Shown here: in pieces, positions 39,294 through 47,395 of the stretch | How positions within the stretch are numbered: position 1 is the first letter of the stretch | How the letters are laid out: each line of letters begins with the position of its first letter | Source: Rhizobium sp. RU20A | GTDB lineage: Bacteria > Pseudomonadota > Alphaproteobacteria > Rhizobiales > Rhizobiaceae | Reading direction: 5' to 3' | NCBI RefSeq assembly: GCF_900155885.1 | Contig: NZ_FTMB01000004.1 | Coordinates: forward strand, 186,001 to 250,000 | DNA length: 64,000 nt | Program-made: the position numbers and the translations under genes | Notes under the pieces: model-generated | Seen by the model: only the letters and a program-made list of their open reading frames with translations | Database searches by the model: none | What the model was told of the DNA's origin: nothing

Positions 39294-40235
39294 TTAGTCA
39301 TATGCCTTTTTGCGAATCAGACCTTCCTGCGCGACGGAGGCGATCAGGCGCCCCTGCCGGTCGAAGAGACTGCCGCGTGTCATGCCGCGTGCACCATGGG
39401 CGCTGGGGCTATCTTGGGTGTAGAGCAGCCAGTCATCCATGGCCGACGGGCGATGAAACCACATGGCGTGGTCGAGGCTTGCCACCTGCAGCGTGCGGTC
39501 GAAGACCGAGGTGCCGTGGGCGTAGAGCGACGTGTCGAGCAGCGTCATATCCGAGAGATAGGCGAGCACGGCGGCCTGAAGATGACGTTCCTCCGGCACC
39601 TTGCCGACGGCCTTTACCCAGACGTCCTGCGTCGGTTCCAGTTTGTCACGCGAGAAGTAGTGCGTGAGCGAGACCGGCCTGATCTCGATCGGGCGCGGCC
39701 GTTCCCAGTAGCGGCGGATCGCCTCCGGCGCACCGGCAAGGAACCGTTCGGCGATTTCCTTCTCGCCGAGCAACTGTTCCGGCGCCGGCACCTTTGGCAT
39801 GGGGAACTGATGCTCGAAACCCTCTTCATCGAACTGGAAGGAGGCGGACATGGAGAAGATCGCCTTGCCGTGCTGGATGGCAACGACACGGCGGGTGGCG
39901 AAACTGGCGCCGTCGCGAATGCGGTCCACCTCGTAAATGATCGGCACGGCGGGGTCGCCGGGGCGCATGAAATAGGCGTGCAGCGAATGCACGTAGCGTC
40001 CCGCATCCACCGTGCGCTGCGCGGCAACGAGGGCCTGGCCGATCACCTGCCCGCCAAAGACGCGCTGCCAGCCGACCTGCGGGCTGCGGCCGCGAAACAG
40101 GTTTTCCTCCAGCTTTTCAAGGTCGAGTGTCTCCAGAAGCACGTCCATCGCAGCATTCGAACCCACATGCGATTCGGTCTTCGCGGCTTTGGTCGCGGTA
40201 GCAGTCGTTTCAGTCTCGGTTTGCGGGCGCGACAT
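39294..40235 (-). CDS. tesB: Acyl-CoA thioesterase II
   Basis: A 313-residue double-hotdog thioesterase hydrolysing acyl-CoAs. Visible blocks are LDLEKLEENLFRGRSPQVGW, VFGGQVIGQALVAAQRTV, HAYFMRPGDPAVPIIYEVDR and SLDHAMWFHRPSAMDDWLLY near the C-terminus with the catalytic Asp. ATG 40235 is preferred because GGAGAG precedes it; GTG 40244 is also in frame. The first 30 residues (Thr/Ala/Lys-rich) are extra compared with most TesB, so ATG 40148 is another possible start. Confidence 0.9.
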   Translation of the reverse strand: MSRPQTETETTATATKAAKTESHVGSNAAMDVLLETLDLEKLEENLFRGRSPQVGWQRVFGGQVIGQALVAAQRTVDAGRYVHSLHAYFMRPGDPAVPIIYEVDRIRDGASFATRRVVAIQHGKAIFSMSASFQFDEEGFEHQFPMPKVPAPEQLLGEKEIAERFLAGAPEAIRRYWERPRPIEIRPVSLTHYFSRDKLEPTQDVWVKAVGKVPEERHLQAAVLAYLSDMTLLDTSLYAHGTSVFDRTLQVASLDHAMWFHRPSAMDDWLLYTQDSPSAHGARGMTRGSLFDRQGRLIASVAQEGLIRKKAYD

Positions 40236-40321
40236 TTTCGGCACTCTCCAGCGGTAGGAACAGACGTTTCTCTGGACTATATAGGGAGCGCAATTGTCTC
40301 AAGCCTTTCGGAGTGCGCGCT

Positions 40322-41533
40322 ATGATCGATCTTCTGGTTGCCGGTGGCGGTTATGTGGGCCTTGCGCTGGCGCTTTCGGTCAAAACGGCCGCGCCGCACC
40401 TTGGCGTCACCGTCATCGATGCCGCACCGGAAGATGCCTGGCGGCGCGATGAACGCGCCTCCGCCATCGCCGCGGCGGCCAGCCGGATGCTCGACGTGCT
40501 CGGCGTCTGGGACGAGATCCTGCCGCAGGCCGAGCCGATTCTGCGCATGGACATCACCGATTCGCGCAGCGGCGATCCCGTTCGCCCCGTCTTCCTCACT
40601 TTCGAGGGACTGACGGAGGAGGGCGCCTTTGCGCATATGGTGCCCAATGTCGCGATGGTCGGCGCCCTGCGCAGCGCAGCCGAGAAGGCCGGCGTCGAGA
40701 TCCGGCAGGGCGTGGTGGCGAACGGCTTTTCCACCGACGTCGCCAGCGTGACGCTGACGCTCGCCTCGGGCGACGTGATCCCGGCGCGGCTGCTCGTGGC
40801 CTGCGACGGCGTGCGTTCCAAGCTGCGCGATGCGGCCGGCATCAAGACGGTGCATTTCGACTATGGCCAGTCCGGCATCGTCACGACGGTCGAGCACGAG
40901 CGCTCCCATGAGGGCACCGCCTTCGAACATTTCCTGCCGGCCGGTCCTTTTGCCACACTACCGCTTCCCAACAACCGGTCCTCGCTGGTCTGGACCGAGC
41001 GCACCGAGGATGCGGAGCGATTGATCGCCAGCGATGATCTTGTGTTCGAGGAGGAACTGGAGCGCCGTTTCGGCCATCGCTTCGGGCAGATCCGCGTCGT
41101 TGGCGGCCGGCGGGCCTACCCTCTGGGGCTGACGCTGGCACGCAGCTTCATCGCGCCGCGCTTTGCGCTGGCCGGGGATGCCGCCCATGGCATTCACCCG
41201 ATTTCCGGCCAGGGCCTCAACCTCGGCTTCAAGGATGTGGCGGCGCTGGCCGAAACCATTGTCGACGCCGATCGCCTCGGTCTCGACATCGGCTCGGAGG
41301 AGGTGCTGGAGCGCTACCAGATGTGGCGGCGGTTCGATACGTTCCGCATGGGGGTCACGACCGATGTGCTGAACCGGCTGTTTTCCAACGACATCACGCC
41401 GGTGCGCATTGCCCGCGATATCGGGCTCGGTCTCGTTGATCGCCTGCCGTCGCTAAAGTCCTTCTTCATCCGCCAAGCCTCTGGCGCTGCAAAGCCGTCC
41501 GATCCGAAAATGCTCGCCGGGCAGGCGATCTGA
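40322..41533 (+). CDS. UbiH/UbiF-family FAD-dependent monooxygenase
   Basis: A 403-residue flavoprotein hydroxylase. The N-terminal dinucleotide motif is LLVAGGGYVGLALALSV (cited in part: AGGGYVGLALA), the second FAD motif is RFALAGDAAHGIHPISGQGL and the DG motif is VACDGVRSKLR. This is the ubiquinone hydroxylase family; rhizobia have several members with different ring positions, so UbiH, UbiF or UbiL cannot be chosen. ATG 40322 (MIDLLVAGGG). Divergent from tesB by 86 bp. Confidence 0.88.
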   Translation: MIDLLVAGGGYVGLALALSVKTAAPHLGVTVIDAAPEDAWRRDERASAIAAAASRMLDVLGVWDEILPQAEPILRMDITDSRSGDPVRPVFLTFEGLTEEGAFAHMVPNVAMVGALRSAAEKAGVEIRQGVVANGFSTDVASVTLTLASGDVIPARLLVACDGVRSKLRDAAGIKTVHFDYGQSGIVTTVEHERSHEGTAFEHFLPAGPFATLPLPNNRSSLVWTERTEDAERLIASDDLVFEEELERRFGHRFGQIRVVGGRRAYPLGLTLARSFIAPRFALAGDAAHGIHPISGQGLNLGFKDVAALAETIVDADRLGLDIGSEEVLERYQMWRRFDTFRMGVTTDVLNRLFSNDITPVRIARDIGLGLVDRLPSLKSFFIRQASGAAKPSDPKMLAGQAI

Positions 41534-41542
41534 GCGGCGACG

Positions 41543-41731
41543 TCAGTCCTCGATCTTGCGAGCCTCGGAGACCAGCATGATCGGGATGCCGTCCCGGATG
41601 GGATAGGCGAGGCGCGCCCTTTCCGACACGAGTTCGTTTGCGGCGCGGTCATAGGTCAGGCGCCCCTTCGTCAGGGGGCAGACGAGCAATTCGAGAAGCT
41701 TCGGATCGACGCTGCTGGTGACCAGATCCAT
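41543..41731 (-). CDS. UPF0434/Trm112-like small protein (YcaR family)
   Basis: A 62-residue protein of the YcaR/UPF0434 family: [18 protein letters not shown], then [18 protein letters not shown]. It lacks the second Cys of the CPxC-type zinc ribbon seen in some relatives. Trm112-like proteins activate methyltransferases; that role is not proven for this group. ATG 41731 lies 7 bp downstream of the LON-domain gene stop, so the two are an operon. Confidence 0.85.
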   Translation of the reverse strand: MDLVTSSVDPKLLELLVCPLTKGRLTYDRAANELVSERARLAYPIRDGIPIMLVSEARKIED

Positions 41732-41738
41732 CGCGGCC

Positions 41739-42419
41739 TCACTGCAAAATCGTGTCGATATCGCCAAAGCTGCGAGCCAGCACGATTTCGGTGATGGCGA
41801 TCAGCGTTTCGGCGCGAGTCTTCATGTCGGGCGCCTCGAGAAGCGCCTGCTTTTCGGCCGGACCGAAGGGTGACATCATTGCCATGGAGTTGACGAGCGT
41901 CGTATTGCTGGCCCGCTCCACGCTCTCCCAGTCCGCTTCCAGCTTGTTGGCATTGAGATAGGCGCGAAACGCCGCGAGCAGCGCCTTGCGATCCACCTGG
42001 CCATCATCTTCAGGCCCCTCGAGGTCGCCAAGGAAGGGGACGATGCGGAAGGTGCGGTAGGCCTTGTGATTGTGCACCTCGTCGGAGAGGCGGATTCGAC
42101 ACACGCCGGTCAGCGAGATGACGTAGCGCCCGTCGCCGGTCTCGGTGAAAGAGGTGATTCGGCCGATGCAGCCGACTTCGCACAGCGCCTGCGTCATGCC
42201 GGGTTCGGATTCCTCGCGTTCGCTGGAGAGCGAGGGCTGGACCATCGCGATCAGCCGATTGCCGGCCAGCGCGTCGTCGAACATGGCAAGGTATCGGGGC
42301 TCGAAAATGTTCAGCGGCAGTTGCGCGCCCGGCAGAAGCAGAACGCCCGTCAACGGAAAAACGGGAACCATCCCGGGCAGATCCGACGCTTCGAGATAAC
42401 GGGCATTGCCGACGTGCAT
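41739..42419 (-). CDS. LON N-terminal substrate-binding domain protein
   Basis: A 226-residue protein consisting of the Lon protease N-terminal (PUA-like) domain alone, without ATPase or protease parts: [35 protein letters not shown] and [17 protein letters not shown]. Stand-alone forms are widespread in alphaproteobacteria and their substrates are unknown. ATG 42419 has AGGTGG upstream. In the same direction as the CnoX-like gene (176 bp upstream) and the UPF0434 gene downstream. Confidence 0.9.
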   Translation of the reverse strand: MHVGNARYLEASDLPGMVPVFPLTGVLLLPGAQLPLNIFEPRYLAMFDDALAGNRLIAMVQPSLSSEREESEPGMTQALCEVGCIGRITSFTETGDGRYVISLTGVCRIRLSDEVHNHKAYRTFRIVPFLGDLEGPEDDGQVDRKALLAAFRAYLNANKLEADWESVERASNTTLVNSMAMMSPFGPAEKQALLEAPDMKTRAETLIAITEIVLARSFGDIDTILQ

Positions 42420-42595
42420 GGTGTCCACCTTTTTTCCGCCTGCGCGGATCAGATTTTCCGCCCGCGCGGTTTCAGGGCCTCGCATGGATTAGGCTATGAC
42501 GGGGGCTCTGCCGCGCAAGGCCGCTTGGGAACAAAATGGGGTTTGGTCCCGCGTTCTCAAGCGCCTTTGTCACATTTCACGCAAAGAGTGACAGA

Positions 42596-43588
42596 TTACG
42601 AGAAGAGGATCGAGGACAGCTTGCGGCGCGCGGCAATCGTTGCGGGGTCCTTGGGTCCCCAGACCTCGAAGAACTGCAGCAATTCGCGTCGTGCGCCGTC
42701 ATCCTCGAAGGTGCGATCGCGCTTCATGATCCACAGCAGGTGGCCGGCGGCGGCTTCGCGGTCGCCCTCCACATTGCGGATCTTTGCGAGTTTCAGGCGC
42801 GCGGCGTGATCGTCGGGGTTCACGGCGATCTGGTGCTCAAGCGCCACGGGATCGCCGAGTTTGCGGGCTTCCTCGATCTGGCCAATCTTCTTGGTGAGGG
42901 CGGCAATGGCCGGATCCTTCTGCATGGCCTCCGGGGCGAGCGCCAGCTGTTCGCGGGCGCTTTGAAGATCGCCAGCCGTCAGCATGCACTCGACGAGGCC
43001 CGCAAAGGCGCCGGCATGTTCGGGCTCGGCATCGAGCACGGCCGCATAAAGGCCCGCGGCGTTCTGGAGATCGCCCGCCTCGGCAAGGGCTGCGGCTTCA
43101 GCCAGAGCAGCCTCGATTTCCTGAGCCCGGTCATCCGTCGCCGGGCCGGCATTCTTTTCGATGAACTGGCGGATCGTGCTTTCCGGCACGGCGCCCATGA
43201 AGGCATCGGCCGGGCGGCCGCCCTTGAAAGCGACGACGGCGGGGATCGACTGGATGCCAAGCTGTCCGGCGACCTGCGGGTGCTCGTCGATGTTCATCTT
43301 CACGAGCTTTACCCGGCCGCGCGCCTCGCGCACGACCTTTTCAATCACGGGGGTCAACTGCTTGCAGGGACCGCACCAGGGCGCCCAGAAATCGACGAGA
43401 ACGAGGGTTTCGAGCGAGGCCTGCAGCACATCCCGGGCAAAGGTCGCGGTGGTGGTGTCGGAGACGACGTCGGCAGCGGCACCGGCCGTGGCAGCCGGGG
43501 AGGGGGCCGAGGCCTGCGGCGCAAAACTTGCGCTTGCCGTCATCGGGCTTCCGAAAGAGGCCGCGTAGGGATTGTTGTCGCCGCTCAT
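42596..43588 (-). CDS. Thioredoxin-TPR co-chaperone (CnoX/YbbN-like)
   Basis: A 330-residue protein: a disordered N-terminus (about 1-45), a thioredoxin domain with a normal FWAPWCGPCKQL site (Cys72, Cys75; E. coli CnoX lacks this pair, so this one should be redox-active), then TPR-like helices (about 155-330). CnoX-type proteins protect clients from oxidation and pass them to GroEL or DnaK. GAGAGGA precedes ATG 43588. Confidence 0.9.
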   Translation of the reverse strand: MSGDNNPYAASFGSPMTASASFAPQASAPSPAATAGAAADVVSDTTTATFARDVLQASLETLVLVDFWAPWCGPCKQLTPVIEKVVREARGRVKLVKMNIDEHPQVAGQLGIQSIPAVVAFKGGRPADAFMGAVPESTIRQFIEKNAGPATDDRAQEIEAALAEAAALAEAGDLQNAAGLYAAVLDAEPEHAGAFAGLVECMLTAGDLQSAREQLALAPEAMQKDPAIAALTKKIGQIEEARKLGDPVALEHQIAVNPDDHAARLKLAKIRNVEGDREAAAGHLLWIMKRDRTFEDDGARRELLQFFEVWGPKDPATIAARRKLSSILFS

Positions 43589-43665
43589 GATCTGTCCTCT
43601 CGCACTCGAAAGCGCAAAAGGGTGCGCGCCTTCGAGATCAGTGTTTCTGGCAGCAAGATCGTATG

Positions 43666-44190
43666 TCAGGCCGTCACTTTCAAGACAAGCGGCGCGTGAC
43701 CTGTCGCTTCCACGAAGCGCAGCAGGTCCCTGGTCGCGATCGCCGTCGTGGCGTCGTTGCGCAGCGGATGGCAGTTGATGACCGCCTCGTTCGTGAGGTC
43801 CGCGTCGAGGATGAAGGTCACCTTGTGGTCGGTGTCGTTCATGACGCCGAAGGCCGTCACGGCGCCGGGGATGACACCCAGATACTCCATCAGCTTTTCC
43901 GGCTTGCCGAAGGAGACCTTGCTGGCGGCGCCGATGATGGTGTGCACGGTTTTCAGATCGACGGTCGCATGCTCCTCCACCGTCAGCAGGAAATAATTGT
44001 CCTTCTTGTCCTTCACGAAGAGGTTCTTGGTGTGACCGCCCGGCATCTCGTCGCGCAGCGACTGCGATTCGGCGACGGTGAAGACCGGCGCATGCTCCTT
44101 GGTCTCGTGGGCAATGCCGAGCCCGTCGAGAAAGGCGAAGAGGTCCTGCGATGTCTTCGGAAAATTGGTTTGCGCGGGCGCGTCGCTCAT
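43666..44190 (-). CDS. YbaK/ProX-type aminoacyl-tRNA deacylase (prolyl-tRNA editing family)
   Basis: A 174-residue single-domain editing protein: TSQDLFAFLDGLGIAHETKE, PVFTVAESQSLRDEMPGGHT, KNLFVKDKKDNYFLLTVEE and GAVTAFGVMNDTDHKVTFI. It resembles ProXp-ala/PrdX proteins, which hydrolyse Ala-tRNA(Pro). Two ATGs (44193 and 44190) are adjacent; the second has optimal spacing to AGGAG. It is 77 bp upstream of the CnoX-like gene on the same strand. Confidence 0.88.
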   Translation of the reverse strand: MSDAPAQTNFPKTSQDLFAFLDGLGIAHETKEHAPVFTVAESQSLRDEMPGGHTKNLFVKDKKDNYFLLTVEEHATVDLKTVHTIIGAASKVSFGKPEKLMEYLGVIPGAVTAFGVMNDTDHKVTFILDADLTNEAVINCHPLRNDATTAIATRDLLRFVEATGHAPLVLKVTA

Positions 44191-44447
44191 CATCTGTCTC
44201 CTGTGCTGATCCGGTGTCCTGCAATAGGCGGGTGCGGCCGGCACGGCAACGCGGATCGCGACAGATCCGGAGAAAATGCCGGCGCCCCACCGGGACGTCA
44301 GCGGAGTTTGCGATGGGTGTCCGAAAATTTCTTCGGGCGGCCGTCATTTCCCTGTTGCATTTGAAAAAGGCTTGGGCCATATAGCGCCCGTCGCCGCAAC
44401 AAACGGCGGCCGGCGATCCACCGATTACCCCCGGATCGCAGGAATGA

Positions 44448-44522
44448 GCGGGTGTAGCTCAGGGGTAGAGCACAACCTTGCCAAGGTTGGGGTCGGGCGT
44501 TCGAATCGCCTCACCCGCTCCA
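44448..44522 (+). tRNA. tRNA-Gly (anticodon GCC)
   Basis: A 75-nt tRNA with encoded CCA: acceptor GCGGGTG pairs with CACCCGC (44512-44518), the D loop contains CTCAGGGGTAGAG, the anticodon arm is ACCTT-GCC-AAGGT centred near 44482, and the T arm is GGGCGTTCGAATCGCC. It precedes the stress-gene cluster. No copy of its 3' end is seen downstream. Confidence 0.97.
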
Positions 44523-44584
44523 GTTTTTCTTCTCATTCTTCTTTGCTTTTCCACCGGATCTCTCCGCGTATCGCAGCGTCGGAC

Positions 44585-44610
44585 GGAACCTTGCGCATGT
44601 CGCGCGTGTT
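44585..44610 (+). promoter_or_regulatory. EcfG-type promoter before the proline-rich microprotein gene
   Basis: GGAAC (44585-44589), 17 bp, TGTT (44607-44610). This fits GGAAC-N18/19-TT (here N19). Predicted transcription start near 44617 would give a very short leader holding the AAAGGAG ribosome site at 44618-44624. Confidence 0.6.
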
Positions 44611-44630
44611 TGGGTGCAAAGGAGACCATC

Positions 44631-44819
44631 ATGGCCATTGCACCTGTCGAGCCGTACCCGACGCCCGGCCCCGTACCGGGACCGGATATTCCGCCGATCG
44701 GACATCCGACGCCGCCGATCCGCGAGCCCGAGCCCGACGTTTTGCCGGACGAGACGCCGGATCCCAATCCGGATGAGAATGACTGCCCGCCACAGCAGAT
44801 GCGGCGGCTACACGCCTAA
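44631..44819 (+). CDS. Proline-rich acidic microprotein, unknown function
   Basis: A 62-residue protein rich in Pro, Asp and Glu: MAIAPVEPYPTPGPVPGPD, then PPIGHPTPPIREPEPD, ending in CPPQQMRRLHA. No signal peptide or membrane helix, one Cys; probably disordered. A strong ribosome site (AAAGGAG) precedes ATG 44631, and an EcfG-type promoter lies just upstream, so expression under general stress is likely. It is 108 bp from the tRNA-Gly gene. I do not recognise a family. Confidence 0.7.
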   Translation: MAIAPVEPYPTPGPVPGPDIPPIGHPTPPIREPEPDVLPDETPDPNPDENDCPPQQMRRLHA

Positions 44820-44865
44820 TCGTCGGGCGCGGACGAGCGGATGGGCGCGTCTTGAGCAATTTCGG

Positions 44866-44890
44866 GGAACAAGGGGCTTTCGGACGGGTT
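44866..44890 (+). promoter_or_regulatory. EcfG-type promoter before the SDR gene
   Basis: GGAAC (44866-44870), 16 bp, GGTT (44887-44890), fitting GGAAC-N18-TT. It is 34 bp upstream of the SDR start codon. Confidence 0.65.
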
Positions 44891-44924
44891 TGAGCCGGCA
44901 ACCTCACAGACTCCGGAGCTTCTT

Positions 44925-45794
44925 ATGTCTGACGATTCCATCCGCCGCCCCGCCCCTCCCTATTCCGCAGGGCAGCTGACACCGCCCGGAAAGACGCGGG
45001 ATATGCAGCCCGTTCCCGACCATGGCGAGGACAGCTATGTCGGCGCCGGTCGCCTCGAGGGCAAGGTTGCTCTGATCACCGGCGGCGACTCCGGCATCGG
45101 CCGGGCGGTTGCAATCGCCTTTGCGCGTGAAGGCGCGGATGTCGCGATCGCCTATCTCTCCGAAGACGACGATGCGGAGGAAACGCGGCGGCTAGTCGAG
45201 AAGGCCGGCCGTCGTGCTCTGCTTTTGCGCGGTGATCTCTCCAGCGAAAGTCACTGCGATGACGTCATCGCAAAGACAATCGCCGATCTCGGTGGGCTCG
45301 ACGTTCTCGTCAACAACGCCGCGCGGCAACGAACGTTCTCGGATATCGCCGATATCTCTGCCGAGGAATGGGACGCGACATTCCGCACCAATATCTACGC
45401 GCCGTTCTTCCTTTCCCGTGCTGCGGCAGCGCATATGCGCTCCGGCAGCGCGATCATCAACACGGCCTCCATCCAGTCTCGCCAGCCGTCGGCTGACCTT
45501 CTGGCCTACGCGAGCACGAAGGGGGCCATTCTCAATTTCACCGCGGGCCTTGCCGAGATGCTGGCCGACAAGGGTATTCGCGTTAATGCTGTCGCGCCCG
45601 GCCCCATCTGGACGCCGCTGATCCCCTCCACCATGCCGGCCGACAAGGTCGAAAATTTCGGCAAGAAGACGCTGATGGGCCGTGCGGGCCAGCCGGGGGA
45701 GCTTGCCGGAGCCTATGTGCTGCTGGCCAGCGATCTCGGCAGTTACATGACCGGCGCCGTCATCCCGGTCACCGGCGGCGAAATCATGATCTGA
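44925..45794 (+). CDS. Short-chain dehydrogenase/reductase, general-stress (YhdF/YdaD-like) type
   Basis: A 289-residue SDR with an N-terminal extension (residues 1-40, APPYSAGQLTPPGKTRDMQ) typical of the extended stress SDR group, NAD(P) motif ITGGDSGIGRAVAIAFAREG (about 54-73), NNAA, the catalytic Ser in NTASIQS and YASTKGA (Tyr and Lys). Relatives in Bacillus (YdaD, YhdF) belong to the general stress regulon; substrates are unknown. CGGAG precedes ATG 44925 and an EcfG-type promoter lies at 44866. A terminator closes the gene at 45818-45857. Confidence 0.88.
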   Translation: MSDDSIRRPAPPYSAGQLTPPGKTRDMQPVPDHGEDSYVGAGRLEGKVALITGGDSGIGRAVAIAFAREGADVAIAYLSEDDDAEETRRLVEKAGRRALLLRGDLSSESHCDDVIAKTIADLGGLDVLVNNAARQRTFSDIADISAEEWDATFRTNIYAPFFLSRAAAAHMRSGSAIINTASIQSRQPSADLLAYASTKGAILNFTAGLAEMLADKGIRVNAVAPGPIWTPLIPSTMPADKVENFGKKTLMGRAGQPGELAGAYVLLASDLGSYMTGAVIPVTGGEIMI

Positions 45795-45817
45795 CATCGT
45801 CCCCTAGACAACGATTG

Positions 45818-45857
45818 AAAAAGGCGCCCTTTCCGACCAGAAGGGGCGCCTTTTCAC
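45818..45857. terminator. Terminator between the SDR gene and the convergent small gene
   Basis: The arms AAGGCGCCC (45821-45829) and GGGCGCCTT (45844-45852) are followed by TTTTC on plus; TTTTTCAATC follows on minus, so it may work in both directions. Confidence 0.75.
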
Positions 45858-45871
45858 ATGGATGCATCCTG

Positions 45872-46117
45872 TCATCCATCACTCGTATCAGACCCAGGCG
45901 CCGGCTTGAGGCGGCGCGTTGCAGCACCGGTTTTCGCGACATCGCGCGCCTTTGTGCGATCGGGATCCGACAAAGTCTCGCCGACGGCATCCGGCTCCGT
46001 ATCGGGATCATCTTTCGCAGGCAAATAACCACGCGGACGGGAGGCCTCAGGCCCCTCCCACCGCGGAGACTGCTTCGTGGTGCCGGCTTTGCCAGCCTTT
46101 GGTGTGTCCTGTGTCAT
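45872..46117 (-). CDS. Small hydrophilic protein, unknown function
   Basis: An 81-residue charged protein (MTQDTPKAGKAGTTKQSP at the start; many Asp, Lys, Pro, Arg). No signal peptide, helix or known motif is seen; it looks disordered. ATG 46117 is chosen because the EcfG-type promoter at 46149-46173 would start the transcript about 25 nt before it; in-frame ATG 46138 would be nearly leaderless. Ribosome site is weak. Divergent from the ECF sigma gene, with which it probably shares stress control. Confidence 0.6.
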   Translation of the reverse strand: MTQDTPKAGKAGTTKQSPRWEGPEASRPRGYLPAKDDPDTEPDAVGETLSDPDRTKARDVAKTGAATRRLKPAPGSDTSDG

Positions 46118-46148
46118 GTCGATAAACTCTGTTGCCATAGAACATTGC

Positions 46149-46173
46149 AACCATGGACAACGACAGATGTTCC
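46149..46173 (-). promoter_or_regulatory. EcfG-type promoter before the small hydrophilic protein gene
   Basis: On the minus strand: GGAAC (46173-46169), 16 bp, GGTT (46152-46149). It is back to back with the sigma gene promoter, the two -35 boxes being 35 bp apart. Confidence 0.65.
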
Positions 46174-46208
46174 GACGTCGATCTCCGCCGTATTTTCTTT
46201 GAACAGTT

Positions 46209-46233
46209 GGAACTAATGGGTCACATCTCGGTT
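46209..46233 (+). promoter_or_regulatory. EcfG-type promoter of the ECF sigma gene
   Basis: GGAAC (46209-46213), 16 bp, GGTT (46230-46233), fitting GGAAC-N18-TT. This suggests that the sigma factor activates its own gene. The leader to ATG 46389 would be about 150 nt and is AT-rich for the first 70 nt. Confidence 0.65.
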
Positions 46234-46333
46234 TATATGCGACATAAGAAAAGGATATATATAAAACATACTTTCTTTATGGAGTTCTAATCGTAAACTA
46301 TACAGCTGATGTTCGTCGCTGCAAGGAACAAAA

Positions 46334-46374
46334 CTCTGACTTGGACCATTTCGCTCCCATGGTCCAAGTCAGAG
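46334..46374 (+). repeat. Perfect 16-bp inverted repeat in the sigma factor leader
   Basis: Left arm CTCTGACTTGGACCAT (46334-46349), 9-nt loop, right arm ATGGTCCAAGTCAGAG (46359-46374), 14 bp before the presumed sigma start. No T run follows, so it is not a plain terminator. It may be an operator for a dimeric repressor or an RNA hairpin that hides the ribosome site GAGAG (46371-46375). Confidence 0.85.
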
Positions 46375-46388
46375 AGCGTGTGCAGTCC

Positions 46389-46970
46389 ATGTCATCCCTC
46401 CAGCGGCACCAAGCCCCGCCTTCCGCCCCCGTGCGAACCAAGCGCTCCCCAGACATTGCCGCTGAGAGCTGTGCCAAAAAGCGCGACGTAAAAGACGATG
46501 TCGTCGCGCTTATTCCGGCCCTGCGCGCCTTTGCCAGAACCTTTACGCTTAACGTATCAGACGCCGACGACCTCGTGCAGGAAACGTTGATGCGGGCTTT
46601 GCGCAGCATCGAGCAGTTTCAACGGGGTACACAGCTGAAGTCCTGGCTCTTCACCATCATGCGCAACACCTATTGCAATCAGTACCGAGTGCGCGTGCGC
46701 GAGGCGCCGGGCCTGGTGGATTGCGTCGCGAGCACGCTGGTCAGCGCGCCGACGCAGGAGTGGGCCTGCATGGAGGGAGACTTGCAGTCTGCCTTGGCAC
46801 GCCTGCCGGTGGAGCAGCGCGAGGTTTTGATGCTGGTCGGTGGTCTGGGCTTTTCCTACGAGGAAGCTGCGGAAATTCATCAGTGTGCGGTCGGCACCAT
46901 CAAGAGCCGCCTCAGCAGGGCCCGCGAGGCGCTTGCGGTCGAGCTTGGCGGCCGGCCGTTGCCGGCCTGA
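46389..46970 (+). CDS. EcfG-like ECF sigma factor (general stress type)
   Basis: A 193-residue ECF sigma factor. After a basic, Pro-rich N-terminus (about 1-33), region 2 reads VALIPALRAFARTFT and SDADDLVQETLMRALRSIE with WLFTIMRNTYCNQYR; region 4 reads LPVEQREVLMLVGGLGFSYE and CAVGTIKSRLSRAREAL. The pattern matches the EcfG (ECF15) group, sigma of the alphaproteobacterial general stress response normally held by NepR and released by PhyR. Several rhizobia carry more than one EcfG paralogue; this could be a secondary one since no phyR is beside it. The start (ATG 46389) has only a weak ribosome site, inside the hairpin. Confidence 0.85.
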   Translation: MSSLQRHQAPPSAPVRTKRSPDIAAESCAKKRDVKDDVVALIPALRAFARTFTLNVSDADDLVQETLMRALRSIEQFQRGTQLKSWLFTIMRNTYCNQYRVRVREAPGLVDCVASTLVSAPTQEWACMEGDLQSALARLPVEQREVLMLVGGLGFSYEEAAEIHQCAVGTIKSRLSRAREALAVELGGRPLPA

Positions 46971-47044
46971 GCGGGGCTGGATGCGCGAACGGCGCGCCTT
47001 GCATTTTAGTCGGCATAGCGATGCCTCGAAACGGGAGTTTTACG

Positions 47045-47260
47045 ATGAACGATGCCAAAGGCTCAAAGAGCCAGGTCGAGAAGGATGCTAGAGGCCAGTT
47101 CGTCGGCACACAGGCCGGCGGCGACAACAATGGCGTTGCCAGCGCCAAGCCGCGGGTGATTACCGGCAGTGATGATGCCACGATCCATAGTCGGCCTGAC
47201 GAGAAGAAAAGGCCGAAGGAGTGGAGCGTCAATCACGACCTCGATGGCGGCCGCCGATAG
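47045..47260 (+). CDS. Small hydrophilic protein, unknown function
   Basis: A 71-residue protein: NDAKGSKSQVEKDARGQFVG, then AKPRVITGSDDATIHSRPDE and KKRPKEWSVNHDLDGG. Highly charged, no Cys, no hydrophobic segment; probably disordered like other small stress proteins. GGGAG lies 8 bp before ATG 47045. It is 74 bp after the sigma gene without an obvious terminator, so it may be on the same transcript; I see no GGAAC box in the gap. Confidence 0.6.
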   Translation: MNDAKGSKSQVEKDARGQFVGTQAGGDNNGVASAKPRVITGSDDATIHSRPDEKKRPKEWSVNHDLDGGRR

Positions 47261-47395
47261 GGCGAGCGTACACGATCGGTTCGCAAGACGAGCCTTCGCG
47301 TTGGCCCGTCATGCCGCGTTCGGGTTCGATCTATTCGCCGGATGAAACCATTCCGCTCAAAGAACCGTAAAGGGTTGCGCGGAAAGGACGGCCGG

